In this document: piece by piece, positions 25,413 through 37,900 of the stretch
Position numbering within the stretch: the first letter of the stretch is position 1
How the letters are laid out: every line of letters starts with the position of its first letter
From: Loxodes magnus
Lineage: Eukaryota > Ciliophora > Karyorelictea > Loxodida > Loxodidae
Length of the DNA stretch: 64,000 bases
NCBI GenBank assembly: GCA_946699065.1
Contig: CAMPDV010000102.1
Coordinates: 1-64,000 of the forward strand
Reading direction: 5' to 3'
Notes under the pieces: model-generated
The model's database searches: none
Told to the model about the DNA's origin: nothing
What the model saw: only the letters and a program-made list of their open reading frames with translations
Position numbers and translations under genes: made by a program

Positions 25413-26680
25413 TATTCTATGATCAAATCCAGGTATCCAATGTAAGAATCTGAGCAAAAAACAAACTTATAAAAAAACTTTTTCTATTCCAATCCGAAAT
25501 TATTAAGTCCGATCCAACCCGGCATCCAGTCTAAGATTTTTTATTATAGTGAAGATTTTAAATTTTTCATTGATCACTTTTAAGTTTTTATTTTACTTCT
25601 AGAATGACTTTCCATATCTTTTGCTATTCATACCAAATTCCTCAGACAATTGACCTCATTTCACATTTTAATGCTTTAATCAAACTCTATACCCATAACC
25701 TGTTAAATTTTGTAGTTTTCTTCCTTTATTCATATTCCTCACCTTTTTCATTTGATCCTTATTCCGAAGACTGAAGTTCTCTTGCCACTTTTAAAGCTTC
25801 TGTCATTCTTTATCCCCATACTTTTTATATATCTTACTATTTCCAGTATGCAATTCCACATTTTTTTCGTTTCGTCCACTTTTTAAATTGTTTTTTTAAG
25901 TCATTTGTTTTTTTTAATTTTATTTTCGTTATTTATTTTTATTTATAAAATTTTTTCAGAAATCTTTAAGACTTTTTTCCTTCTTTCTGTCTATCATGTT
26001 TTTTTAGACTTTACAAAAATTGATTCATTTTTATTTCCAATTTTCGAGAATTTAGATGATTTTTTTCTTTCTCTTTTTAGTTTTTATAATAAGAGCCTCG
26101 ATAATTTTATTTTATAAAAATGATATGTCTTTTATTAACATCTTTTTTTAATATTTAAAAGATTTTGCTTTACTGTGTTTCAATAAAAGCACTTTAAGAA
26201 TTTTTCTTTTTTTCCGATCCAACTTAGCTTTTTTTAGTTATGATAATTTTTATTGCGAATCTTCTTTCCAAAAACAACTTTTAAAAAGAAAATTTCAAAT
26301 GCAATAAATTTTTAGATCTTGCACGAAAAGATTTTTTACTAGTGTTTTTAATATACTTTCGAACAAATCTCGGTTAATTTTAAAATTCCTTATTCTAATC
26401 CATACAAAAATTTTATTTTCAAATACGATAATTTTTTTATTAAACAAAACAAATTCCTTAACCGTAACAATGATTTCTTATCCTATCCTCACAAATTCTT
26501 TTTTTTAAAACTCTTAAAAAACGACTTTCGGAATTATCAATCTTTTGTCCATTCTAAATTTCTTGAGTCCGATCACATAAATTCTTTTTTATAAATAATT
26601 GAGCTATATCTTTTTTCACTTTATTTTAGATTTAATCGTATCAAATTTTTATAGAAATATTATATAAACTAATAGTCGAT
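25413..26680. other. AT-rich spacer
   Basis: T-rich DNA without a convincing gene. Near 25445 it has CTGAGCAAAAAACAAAC, resembling the block at 11440 and 11560. Confidence 0.4.
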
Positions 26681-26689
26681 GTAAATGTT

Positions 26690-27435
26690 TTCTTCTTCAT
26701 GGACTTCAATCTGATTCGGGCTGCCCGTTAAGTTTTACGTAGCAGAATTCCACGATCTTTTTGTTTGGAAGGTTAATTCAACTTGCTCTCTCTCTAAATT
26801 TTGCCATTGAAAAATTTTTTTTGTAAATTCCTTTTCTTATAATTCGAAGTCTAGAGATCTGTCTTAGCTTTTATATTTTTTCTCTTACTTGAAGTTTTTT
26901 AAGGTCTTTACAGTTTCTCATTAATAGTTTTGTTGATTTGCAATATCAACATCTTTTTCTGATTACTTGCTTTTTTGTCTCTTATAAAGATTCTTTCTAT
27001 TTCCTCTAATCTTTCAGAAATTCCTCTATTTTTGTCCTCTTTAGTTGAGTCAATATTTTATTATAATATTAAAGGAAGTGACTACTAGTATTCAGGGTTT
27101 TCTATCTTCATTTATACTACTTAACTAAATGGATGTTAGGACTGTAATCATATTTATTCTCTTGTTATGTGCTTATTTGAGACAAGTAAAGTCTTTAACT
27201 GGTCGAGTTCTTCGTTAAGCACTTCGTACTAAGTTAAAATGGATCTTAATTACTCTGAAAGGTTAAAGATTGTCTCTTTTTACTTAGATATTTTGAGTAA
27301 TAGATTTCCAACTTAATGAGATTCGTTTTTTTCTCCTACAAGGCGTTTCCCTTCATATGAGGATGACGAATCCTTGCTTTCAGTGGATTTCTCCTGCTTA
27401 CGAATTTATTGGTGAGTAAATCTCTTGGCTTTCAT
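26690..27435 (-). pseudogene. Coiled-coil/CCHC family member (copy vi), diverged
   Basis: From a possible ATG at 27435 (MKAKRFTHQQIRKQEKS) the minus strand gives an acidic/basic coiled coil (LNEELDQLKTLLVSNK) down to about 26990. A second frame then carries a zinc-knuckle-like motif at 26910-26951: C-x2-C-x4-L-x4-C, read CWYCKSTKLLMRNC, so the usual His is Leu. The layout, coiled coil then knuckle then basic tail, matches the copies at 47.6-59.2 kb. The frame change could be an intron or decay. The loss of a zinc ligand argues for decay or a changed role. Confidence 0.55.
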
Positions 27436-28333
27436 TAACTCCCTTTTCGTAAGTTTAGATCCTGCACATTTCTGATTTTTTTTCCCTGGTTAGAACATTT
27501 TTTTTTATTTTTTTTGTATCAACTTTTTAAATAACCTATTTTTTTGAAAATATCATTTCTAAAAACAAAGAACTTTCTCAATATTTGTATTTAAAAAAAA
27601 AAAATTTGACTTGATAATCATAAATCTTATTTTTCAAGCTTACTATATATGGCTTTATTTTCAGTTTTTACTGACAGTTTAATGTGGCATAATTTTTGCA
27701 CTTTTGTTAGTGATTATAGTTTTGAGCGTCTAAAATTAATCTTTACTTAAGATTCATAAGAACTTTATAGATTCCTTTTTTTATTTGCTTTAAAAAGATT
27801 AAATGTAAAGCAAGTAAAAATGTTTTTATTTATCTTCACAATGGTGAAGTTAGGGAATTTTTAAATTACTATTCGATGGTTTGTTGTTTGGAAGATTTGG
27901 GACAATAAGAAGATTTTTTCAGTTTCAACTTTCGAAAATCTTAGTAAATCATCTAGAAACCTTCGAGTAGTATTTTGCTTATAGGGTGTCATTACCACCT
28001 CTGCTAGGCAAGTATAAGTACATTATATCAGATTCGAAAATCCGTAAATTTACTATTTTTTGTATTGTTAGAATGCTTCTAAAGACAATCATAACTTCTG
28101 CTAGAGAGACATACTATCATGACGATTTATTCAAATATAAAATAAAAAACTGAGAAATGTTCTTATTTCAGATTTGAATAAAGAACCAGAGAAAGATAAG
28201 AACTTCTTGCAAAGTAATCTTTTTTTACGAGTAGATATTCAGTATTGGATTGTAACTTGCATTTGAAATAATCAAACATATTTAAGTGTGCATAGCTATT
28301 TATATTACTATGCTATTAATTTTGTCTGTCTTA
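27436..28333. other. AT-rich spacer upstream of the two-TM protein gene
   Basis: About 900 nt with T-rich tracts, between the minus-strand relic and the plus-strand start at 28334. It presumably includes the promoter of the gene at 28334. No motif supported. Confidence 0.35.
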
Positions 28334-30278
28334 ATGAAAAGGAAAATTCACGAAGCTAGGAAAGCATACATAACTCAATTTATGTAAACAGCTCAACAAA
28401 TGTTGTTTTAAGATGCACCTAAATATTAGTTTAGATTTTATTAGAAATTTTGCATTCAGAGGGTATTATTAATCACTTTATACGCTATAATTTAGTGAGT
28501 TTCTATCTTGATTTACTTTTATCTTGGAAATAAATTTGTATTACACTAAGAAAATGAGAAAAGACTTATTATGGGGTAAAAAATTGGACTGCTCGAATGG
28601 AATTTGTAGTATAAACTGTTGAACATATGATTAAACATTGTTAACCAACTGAAAAAACAGGCGAGCAATCTCTTGAAGTTCCAATTTTTGAAGGTATAGA
28701 TTTCATAAACTTCTTGATTAGAAATTTAAGGGCATATAAAGCGTTGAGATTTACGATAAAACTTTAAGAGAATCATAAGATGGTAATGCTTTGATGAATA
28801 TTGTTTCTCTTATAAGCTATGAATCATATAAATTTAGCAAAACGATAGTCGTCATTCTGTTAAAAGAACTTAATGAAATAGATTATAATGGAGTTAAGTC
28901 GTATTTTGAAACTCTATCTAAATTCTTACATTAAATGACTCTTTATAAAAGATCATATTTGGCTGGTTTTTCGTCTTTCCTGTTCTAAAAAGTGTGCAGA
29001 ATATTGGACAAAATATACCTCAGTTTGGAAAAGTTTAAATTTCCTATATTAAAGATGATTTTGTTGTGCATTCTACTCCTCTTTTCTTTTAGGCAGTTGG
29101 ATATTAAAAAACGGAAGGCTTACCCCTTTGCTATGGAATTCAAGAAAGAGATATGATAGGTCTTAAATTACATGCATAAAGCACGTATTCAAACATGTAA
29201 CGAGTGTCAAGACTTAGAGATATCAGAGAAAGTATTCCTCCATCAACTTATTAATATTGAAGATATACTGGTTGAATGGAGTAGATCCTAGAAAATTATT
29301 TGAGGAAAGTAAGTAAGCTTTACACAGTTAAAAATAAAGGCCTAAGTAAAGATGCTTTAGATATATTTTTGACTTATAAATATGACATAAAAGGGACACT
29401 TATCGTAGATTAATATTTTTATGGTAAAACGAAATCGGAAAAAGTTAAAACTAATCATGAAATTAAAGAAAATTCGCCCTTTATAATGATAGAATATACT
29501 GTTCCATTTAATTATCTGAGCTATAGCGCTATCTCTAATTATAAAAAAGGAATTTAAGCTTTTAGCTAAGCTGCTTAGTAATAGCATGCAAGGATTTTTA
29601 TTTCAGATTAGAAAAATTAAGTAGTTCTTCATGCACCTGATGAAAAAGTGCCTGATTGGAAAGAGTCAAAGAATCAACAAACTGAAGTGAGTAATCAAGA
29701 TTAAGAAACTTAATATCAAGTAGAGGAAGTTCAATAAGTATAAGACATAGAAGAAGATAATTTTTCACAATCCGATTCATGTATTTAAGTAGCTCACATT
29801 GTAAATGATACAAATTAGATGATTCAGTTTAAGCTTAATGTTACCAGTTCTGAAGACTCAAGCTTTATTTGGCAAATTAAAAAAGTTCGATTTAAGATTC
29901 CCCTAAAAAGGTAAGGTTTTATATGACCATTATTAAAAAGATTCCAGAATAGCCTTGGGGAATTTTTACCTTTGTATATAAGCATCATGTAGAATCAGCA
30001 AGATATCAGATGCTAGCTTTATAAGTTAAAATAAGATATTAGAACGTTGGAACTGATTAATTATATAGGTCCTATCTTACTCCTGATTTAGCTGCAGAAA
30101 TTTATATTAGTTGCCCAACGTGCCCACTTTACAACGATGCGAACAATTAGAAATGCGAAGTACGTTGAAGCTTGCTAAGATCCTGATTTTGCTTTTAATA
30201 ATTTTAATCATTCTCTATAATTTTTTTGGCATTAGTATTTTTTCAAAAAGCTTGACTAATCTTGAGAAAGGTATTTGA
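28334..30278 (+). CDS. Two-transmembrane protein with a large ectodomain
   Basis: Five exons with introns at 28694-28721 (28 nt), 28992-29023 (32), 29885-29910 (26) and 30160-30179 (20); the spliced length is 613 codons, ATG to TGA (30276-30278). A basic cytosolic segment (residues 1-42, MKRKIHEARK) precedes TM1 at about 44-66 (VLLITLYAIIQWVSILIYFY). An ectodomain of about 515 residues follows, with an acidic Gln-rich patch near 420-450 and two CxxC-like cysteines near its end (CPTC). TM2 at about 581-602 (ILILLLIILIILY) is followed by a 10-12-residue tail. Two TMs around a large outside domain is the layout of sensor or adhesion proteins; no Cache or other named domain can be proven. Several TGA codons encode Trp (YWRYTGW). 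Its 3' end overlaps PRPF4 tail to tail. Confidence 0.85.
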
Positions 30279-31503
30279 TGTTTACTTTTATGAATAAGTT
30301 TAAAATTTTGGAAATTAATAAAATTTGACTGAATAAGAGATGATTAAGCATTCAATTAAATATTCAAATAATTTCCAAGTACTGTCAAAGATTGAAACTA
30401 CCAACTGAATATAGAAACTCCTGTCAATTTTTTTGCTCCGATTTCTTTCTTAATTATTAAAGAATAATCAATTATGCCGTAATTATTTAAAGCAAAGTCA
30501 TATCCTACGCTTGCAAACTATCTCCAATGTATGGTTAGAATTAAACTCCTGAAGCATTATTTATTATGAGCAGGATACTCTTGGACTAGCTTTATTAGGA
30601 AAGCAGCCCAATCTTAAACCCCAAAGTTTTATAAGATACATTTTCCAGATCTTAATCTTATTCAAGAAGCATAACTGATAAATCCCATGTCATTAAAAAG
30701 AACCTTCAGGTTGATGAGCTTAACAATAAATTGGACGAGTGTACCCTTATTGCTCTAAAATACATTTCGAAGCATTCAAATCTCATAATAAAACTTTCAT
30801 ATCATGAGGGACTGAAGTTAAGTAATCTCCAGAAGGATGAAATTAAACAATTTTGGCTCTATCTTTATGCTATTTTAATTCATTTACTTTGCCCTTTTTT
30901 AAATTAATTACTTTGTTAATTTTGTTTGTAGATACAGACGAAATAAAATCAGAGGAAGGATTAACATTAACGTATTCAACTTTATCTTTATGCTAAGTTT
31001 ATTTAACTTCTTTTTAATTTCTTGCTCTCCAAAGTTTAACTTCTCCAGATCAACATGAAGCACTAAATTCTACTATTTCTCTTAAATTTTACTTAGAAAA
31101 GACACCTTTTATCGCCAACTTAACGCTTACCATATTAAGCATTGAAAGCTTATTTGTTTTCTTAATTTCTCTTATTAAATATTGATGCATAGTTGATAAC
31201 ATTTTGACTTATAACTTTCTACATATAAGCACGAAAAGCAGCTTATTTCGTTGAATATTACAAAATATTTCTCCTTGCTTATAACAAATCTTCCCTTCCT
31301 TTAATTTTTTGAAGTACTTAAGCTTCTTTCTTCCTCTTTTATACCCTCCTTAGTTACTTTTTACTTTTCTAACAGAAGCATCAAACGCCCCCTTCTATCT
31401 TCATATATTACTCCAAAATAAGCTACCTACTCCTTTAAAATTCTCAACGCTTTTTTAGTTTAACTTCATCTTTAGTATCTAATTTTATAGTTAAGAGTTC
31501 CAT
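30243..31503 (-). CDS. PRPF4: PRPF4-like U4/U6 snRNP protein (SFM motif plus WD40)
   Basis: PRPF4/Prp4 sits in the U4/U6 di-snRNP and is needed to assemble the U4/U6.U5 tri-snRNP. Near 31400 the minus strand reads the splicing-factor (SFM) motif: LRILKEQ then YFG then YEDRRGRLMLLL, matching the family pattern LGEP..FGE..DRR.RL..LL. Downstream come WD40 blades in the expected order: SASCWSGEVKLWRAR, IVQFHPSGDYLTSV with VLLWDLNASKCIL, a PAH block followed by IHWRQF and VGYD, and a last blade VVSIFDSTWKLF. At least two frame changes imply short introns I did not fix. The start (ATG at 31503, MELLTIKLDTKDE) and the stop (TGA 30243-30245) are best guesses. At about 400 residues it is shorter than the roughly 520-residue human protein. 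Confidence 0.75.
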
Positions 31504-31509
31504 TTTATT

Positions 31510-34500
31510 AAGGTTAGAATAGATCATCAAAAGATACAGTTTATTGAACTAACTAAAGTTTGCAAATAATAGAACCTTAACAACATTAAGCTCTTTTAAT
31601 TGAATAAATAGCTAAGAATATAATTCAAACTACTCATTAATCAGTCCTTTATTATTTTAATTTATCTCTAGCTCTTCATTAGGTTTCAAAGGGTTATTAA
31701 TAGCTCTTATTTATAAATCTTTCTTATCATTATCAAAATTTAGTATCTTTATTTAACTATTTCAGTCAATAAGCAATGCTATCTCTTAGTTCACCTCTTA
31801 AAATCGCTTTTATTATCTGTCTTTATTCAAACTATTATCCTCACTTTTTGGTTCTAGGTACTTATATCCTTTCAAAATCTGATTTTAATTTAGTACTAAA
31901 GTGCTGTTTAAAGATTGTGAGAAATCTAGTAGTAAAGAAATCGCATCCTTGCTATGTTGTATGAGCTTATATTTAGAATCTAGTGCTTATCTATAAAACG
32001 TATGAGAAACATACTGATACTTAAGCTTTTAGTTGTGATAGATAGTTCCTTATTTAAACTAACCCTACAAAGGCTTTTTCTTATCTATTTACTAATAGAA
32101 GCAGTTTTAACTATCTACCAAGTCAAAAGTTTGATTTTTTGCCAGAACTTAGATCCAGAAAATAAGAAGAAAGTAGTTTATAAAAACGCTACAGTAATAG
32201 AGTGAGTGTTAAGTGAAACTTTCTGATTGAGAATACCAGATAAACCCTTTGGGAAATAATTAGCTAGTTTAACTAGATTTTAAAGACTATTACCAAAAGT
32301 AACTAACGATAGAGTAACTCTACAGATTAGTATCTCCTAACTATAGATAGATTTATTAAAATCCAAATTTTGAAGGTTAATAGTTTACTTTAGCAAAGAG
32401 TAAAGATACTCCTTTATCTTTAATATAAAGATGCATTATGTATTACTTAGCTTATTAATCTTAACTTGATAACTTATTAAAGGGAAATTTATTATAAACT
32501 AGTAATATCTGAAGAGTCTTGTTATTATCGTGTATTTACTAAGAAGCTAAAATAAGATTAAGTGATAGTATTAATCAAAAGCAACCTGTTTTGTTCTCTT
32601 TTCTTTGAAAGTATTTAAACCCTTTTTTTAAATAAAGTGATATGTCTTTACTCTATATAGATACTTATACAAAGCTAAATAAAATAAAAGCTTATTGAAG
32701 CTAAGAAATCATAGTTGAAGATCTATAATTTCCAGATGCTTTATAAAAATCTGCTTCTAGTAGAATTATTTAAACAAGGAAACACTTTGAAATAGTTAAG
32801 CTATAAACTGAGCTCTTTACTTATCATTAAAGCAAACCTTATTTAAGTAACTGTATTTAAGATATCCACTCTCTTAGTATTAACTAGGATTGCTACTTTG
32901 GTATTTAGATACTTTAACTTTAAAGATTTAAGTATATTCAATGGTGATTACTTATATGGATAGTACTAGCTATTTAATTATAGAATGGTGATTGTGTTTC
33001 TTGAGATCTATACTTGCATTTTAGTCTAGAGAATCAAGTAGCTAATTATAGATAAAAGAGGCTACTGGAGTATAATGCTTATAATTAGACTTAGTTAGAA
33101 CTGAGCATTTATAACTAACTAATTCACTCTTTTGAAGCTTTATTTTTCTACCTAAAACACTAGAGAATATAGAAGCTAATGAAGATAAAAAGCTTTAGTA
33201 TGCTAAATAGTTAGTATAAGGAGAAAGCTTATTGGAGCAACTTCTGGGTAATTAGATAGAACTGTATTAGCATAATGAGCAAGATCTATTATATGCCAGC
33301 TATTATTTTTATAATATTGCTACTTATAGCTATTAGCCTTTGAAAGTAATAAAGAGCTTCTAGTCTGCTTAATTGAAGAATAAGTAAGGATATTTGTCTA
33401 TAAGTTTAAATCAGAGTCTTTCATCTTAGTTAATAGCAGCGGTTTCTTATAATAGGTCCTTTTTCCTTGCGTTTTGGCTATATCAAATAAAAACTAAATG
33501 GTTTAGTATCTTTCAAAGATAGAAATAGACTCTATTAGTGACTGGGACTAGAATGTAAATTTGAAAGAAGATTCAGCTAATTGAAGGTAAATAGTCACTT
33601 AGATACAAACTAACTTTATTAAAGCCGGTTGATGTAAAACTGGAATCTAAGTAGTCAAATAACTTAGATATAAGGAAGCTATTTTATGATTTCTAGAAAT
33701 GTTACCATAAAATTCTAAATAATGTTGATATCTTTGTAAAGCAATTAACTGAAAATTAAATCATAAAAGATAAGATATAAGTTTATCATCACCTTATCTT
33801 TAAGCTTTAGTTAATAACTCAACTTAAACAGATAAATTCTAACATATGAACTTCAGTTTTAAAGTGGAAATTAGCTTGAGAGATCTAGATATATAAAATC
33901 AGGTGAAAATACCTATTAAATTTACAAGAGATATCGAATAAGGAGCAATAAGTATTAATCTTCTGAACTGAATTAACTTAAAATGACTAGGTTCTCAAGC
34001 TTAGTCTTATTATTATTTCAAATGCTTAAACATTCTCAAATTCTTAGACTTATTTATTTAATTTAATCTTTCTAGTTTGTTTCTTGTATTAATTAGTTTT
34101 CACTTTTTTTGCTTATAACCAAACGAAGTTACTTTGTGCTTATTATTAGATCTAACTAAATCAAGCTATGAATAACTCTTATAACTAGATTTAAACCTAA
34201 ACGGTTTACTATATCTTCTATCATACTTATTTAGTCACTAGCTCGTCACTAAAATCCCTTATATTCACGATCCTTTTTTATTTTAATATTGCCTAACTGT
34301 TTAAAACTAGATCTGTGCTGGTTTTTTCTTAAAGAAGCTTTTTCAAAACCTAAAGGAAATAAAGCTTGAATAAGTGAATAATTATATCTTAACTATTTCT
34401 TTCAAAGCAGTGAAGATAAATAAAGGGTAGTAAAATAGAAATCTTAACTGTATCTATATATTTATATACTTCTCTCTATCTTTCGGCTTTAAATAACCCT

Positions 34501-34816
34501 AATAAATGATTATTGCTAACTTGCCTTTTTACAATTTAGACACTTTCTTTCTAAACATTATTTTCCTCTTTTTTACAGAAGATTTACAATAAAATTAAAA
34601 GGAAATACGAACTGAGCATTAGTTTAGCGATAAAGTAACTAGTGAATTAAACAAACAAATCCCTTTATAAAACTAAAATTAGATGCTAGTTAAATAGAAA
34701 AATGCTCATATCAATAAACTTGATTAGCTAAACTTAACTAGTAGTAAAAAAGAAGCTTCAATAAGAAAGTAAACCAGAGTAGATGAACATAGTTTAATCA
34801 AAACTGGTATAAACAT
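31510..34816 (-). CDS. Large unknown protein, partly resolved
   Basis: Minus-strand segments of several hundred nucleotides stay in one frame and read as protein. Examples are ISLLLDFSQSLNSTLVLNQN near 31930, KGYKYLEPKSEDNSLNKD near 31850, NDKKDLQIRAINNPLKPNEE near 31710, and RIVNIRDFSDELVTKQVWQK near 34260. The run from about 32450 to 31510 has no obligatory break. A possible start is ATG 34816 (MFIPVLIKLCSSTL), which would make the N-terminus hydrophobic and membrane-bound, but this part could be a shadow because the plus strand is also plausible there. It is unknown whether this is one gene or two, or whether it joins PRPF4. No domain is recognised. Confidence 0.4.
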
Positions 34817-34916
34817 GCTTTGCAGTGATAAATAAAGTAATTTAATTGATTAAGGGGATAGTAAATAAAGGGGGTTTATATTTATTAGTTTAACGATAAT
34901 AGCTGTTTATATAAAA

Positions 34917-37900
34917 ATGCGTCTTCTGATTCTCTTTTTTTATTTACTCGTACAATCTTTTGGAGTATATTTTAAAACTCTGAGTATCTTGATTTACCAC
35001 TCGAGGCTGAATTAAAAAATAGTGGAATTCTAGTTTTAGCAACTGCAAAAATTGGTGAAATAAGTGAAAGACTAAGCAAGTATATTAGTAGAAATGAAAA
35101 AGATACACCGTTATGAAGAAATAAAAGAGTAAGATCTAAAAATGTTTGATGTAGTACTTGATATTACCTACAAACCATAAATAAGCAGATTTTTAAGTAT
35201 TGAGAGTGTGGAATATAACTATATTCACTTCATATTCTATCGAACAAATGAAGGCTTCTAAAAATTTAACAGTCATCAACTACTTCCTTCTTTCTCTTAA
35301 GAAGGTAATGCCTTGTAGCTGTTTTTGGATAAATTGAAAATAGAAAACATTCTACTGATTCAGCAGAGTAGTAAAGATTTCTGAGCTCCTCTTGAGGAAA
35401 TTCAATTATAGAAGATTTCATAGAGCATTGTAGTTGAAAATCAGATTCCAGATAACTTAGTCCAAATCTTAAAAACATCCAGTGCTCCTTACTTCATTTT
35501 GTCTACAAATGAAAGTATAACACTACAAATACTCAAACTTGCTTAAAATGCAAGAGTTACTGAAAAGGGATTCGCGTGAATTTTGCCTATCTAAGCGAGC
35601 TTTATTTTCGATAAATTATCAGGAAACGATATTTTTGAAAATGGGTTAATCGGGTTGGGAGGATTTAAAGGTTCCAAACTAAGTTATGAAGAGTTTGCAT
35701 GGGACTATCTAAATGAAACAATTTAATAAATTTTGAGCTTCAATGAAAACTAACTGAACCTAATAAACTTTGAATAAATGAGTTTCTAAAAAGAGTTTTT
35801 TCTCTTGAATAGATAGTTAAATCAAACTTATGAAATTTATAAAGTAGAAAAGAATGAAGTTTCCTAAATTTATACCGTACTTTGACCTGGTAGCGTCGAA
35901 TTACAACCGAAAAATAAAATTACTATACAGTTTAGCTATACAGCAAATTCAAAAACTGTTGCAGGCATTTCGACATGATTTGATGAGTAACTATAATATT
36001 CAATTGTATGTGGAGTTCAAGAAATTAATGATAATAGACCCGAACTTTTAACTGGGTTTATTCTTCAAGCGAATAAAATGGATTACGGATAAGACATTTA
36101 TGATGAATAGGATTAACTTAAAAATCTAATTCCTTATACTGATGAACTAGGAGTAGTACATGTTGTAGAGTTTGTCAATCCTATTTATAATACTACTCGT
36201 CTGCTTTATTAATAAAAAGGAATTTAAATTCCATTCTTAACAGTTTCAAATGAAGATTCACTAGCAGCTAAACCGGATTTTAACTGAGACCTTAATAATT
36301 TGCCTCATTATTCACGGTATGGAGAAGTTTTCCTAGATTTTTTAGTTAAAAATAAATGAAGCAGAATTGCTATCTATTCTGAGCATTTATCAGATTACTA
36401 TACAATTGCTTAATATATTAGAAATAATTCAGAATCATACGGAATTTCCGTTCAAAGTGATGAAAATTTGTTTTTAATTCCTTGGTGACTTAACAGAACT
36501 CTAGAGGATCGAATTCCATTTTATGAAGCAATTGCAAAAGATATAATATCTAAGTAGATAAGAATAGTAGTACTTCATGCCTGACTATAAACTTTCGTCG
36601 AAATAGGTTATTAACTTCATTTGAAAGGAGCAAAGAAGGGAGATTTGATATTTCTTGGACATAATGTAGGAGGCTACATTGTTATGAGTGATTAAGCTTT
36701 TTAAAGAGGATAATAGGACTTGATTGATATTTATGTAGATGCTTTAATTTATATTCATCCAATTGCTTGAAGAAATGAAATAGGATAACGTCAATATGCC
36801 TGATTATCAATATGTGGAACCATTTTAATTCCAGACTTTTAATGCTATTTTTATGAAGAAGCATATATAGTTGCTTTTGCTCTAGATGATATAATAAAAA
36901 AAGCTCAGGATTATACAGATCCTGATTAAATGAGAGACGCTATGAAAAATGTAGATTTCATAGGATGTAGTGGAAGAGTAAAATTTAAAAATAAATTTAG
37001 AGCAGATGTTAATTTCCATTTCAAGACTTTATCAAAAACAAAACCCGAATTTTATGACTTAGTTTATAATGGTAAATATTGTCCAGGTTGCGCTATAATT
37101 TGAGATTTTGAAATTGAAACCTTTTATTTTGGAAAAACAAACGAAGTTCCCAAAGACCATTATGATAAATTTGAAGATTGTAGTTTCACAAAACGCTGAG
37201 TTTATACGTATGATTATGGCTATTATATGGTTATTACAATCAATGGTTTTTTCTTTTTATTGACTTTCCTTCTATTAGTGATTGGATTAAAGATTTGAAA
37301 AGGAGTTAAGTTCTAATTACTCGAAAAGAAAGAACTAAAATCTGATGAAGATGATTTTTTCTTAGTTGTTTTGATGATTCAAGCACTTCAATATGCAGCC
37401 TTAGGTTTGGACTTAAAATACATTCTTAAGTTTTTAAGTTTCATTCTCAATGTTGTTCTCATAGATTTAAATGGCATGATAACTTGACATTCTTAATCTT
37501 CCTTCTGGATTTTAAGTTAATCCTTAATTTTTCTTGCCTTTATAAGTTTAATGTTTCTTATGGTCTTTCTATTCAAAGTAGAAATCAGATTTAAAAGAAT
37601 GTTTTTTAAAGTACTTGGACAGATTTCCTTTATTACTTCTTAATGACTCATAGAAATAACTTTTATACCTATTTTATATAACTTATTCACCATATTTCAT
37701 TGCTTTTAAGGGAGAGATACAAATTAAGACGGAAAGCTTGAATTATCAGAAAGTTTTGTTAACTAAGATTGTGAAACAGAATGTTTAGGCTTAAAGCATA
37801 AGATTTTCTTCATTATATCTCTAATAATCCTATGCGCTTATATTCCCTTGATTCATTTATCTAGACCCCATTGGTAGTTTTTATTTGAAGAATAGCATAT

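Noticed and set aside
27129-27300. Signal-peptide-like plus-strand start MDVRTVIIFILLLCAY
   Set aside because: It is antisense to the coiled coil of family copy vi and has no protein-like continuation.
30480-31550. Plus-strand frames suggesting a cytosolic tail for the two-TM protein and a following membrane protein
   Set aside because: The minus strand carries the SFM motif and WD40 blades of PRPF4; the plus text is its shadow, and the plus gene already closes at TGA 30276.
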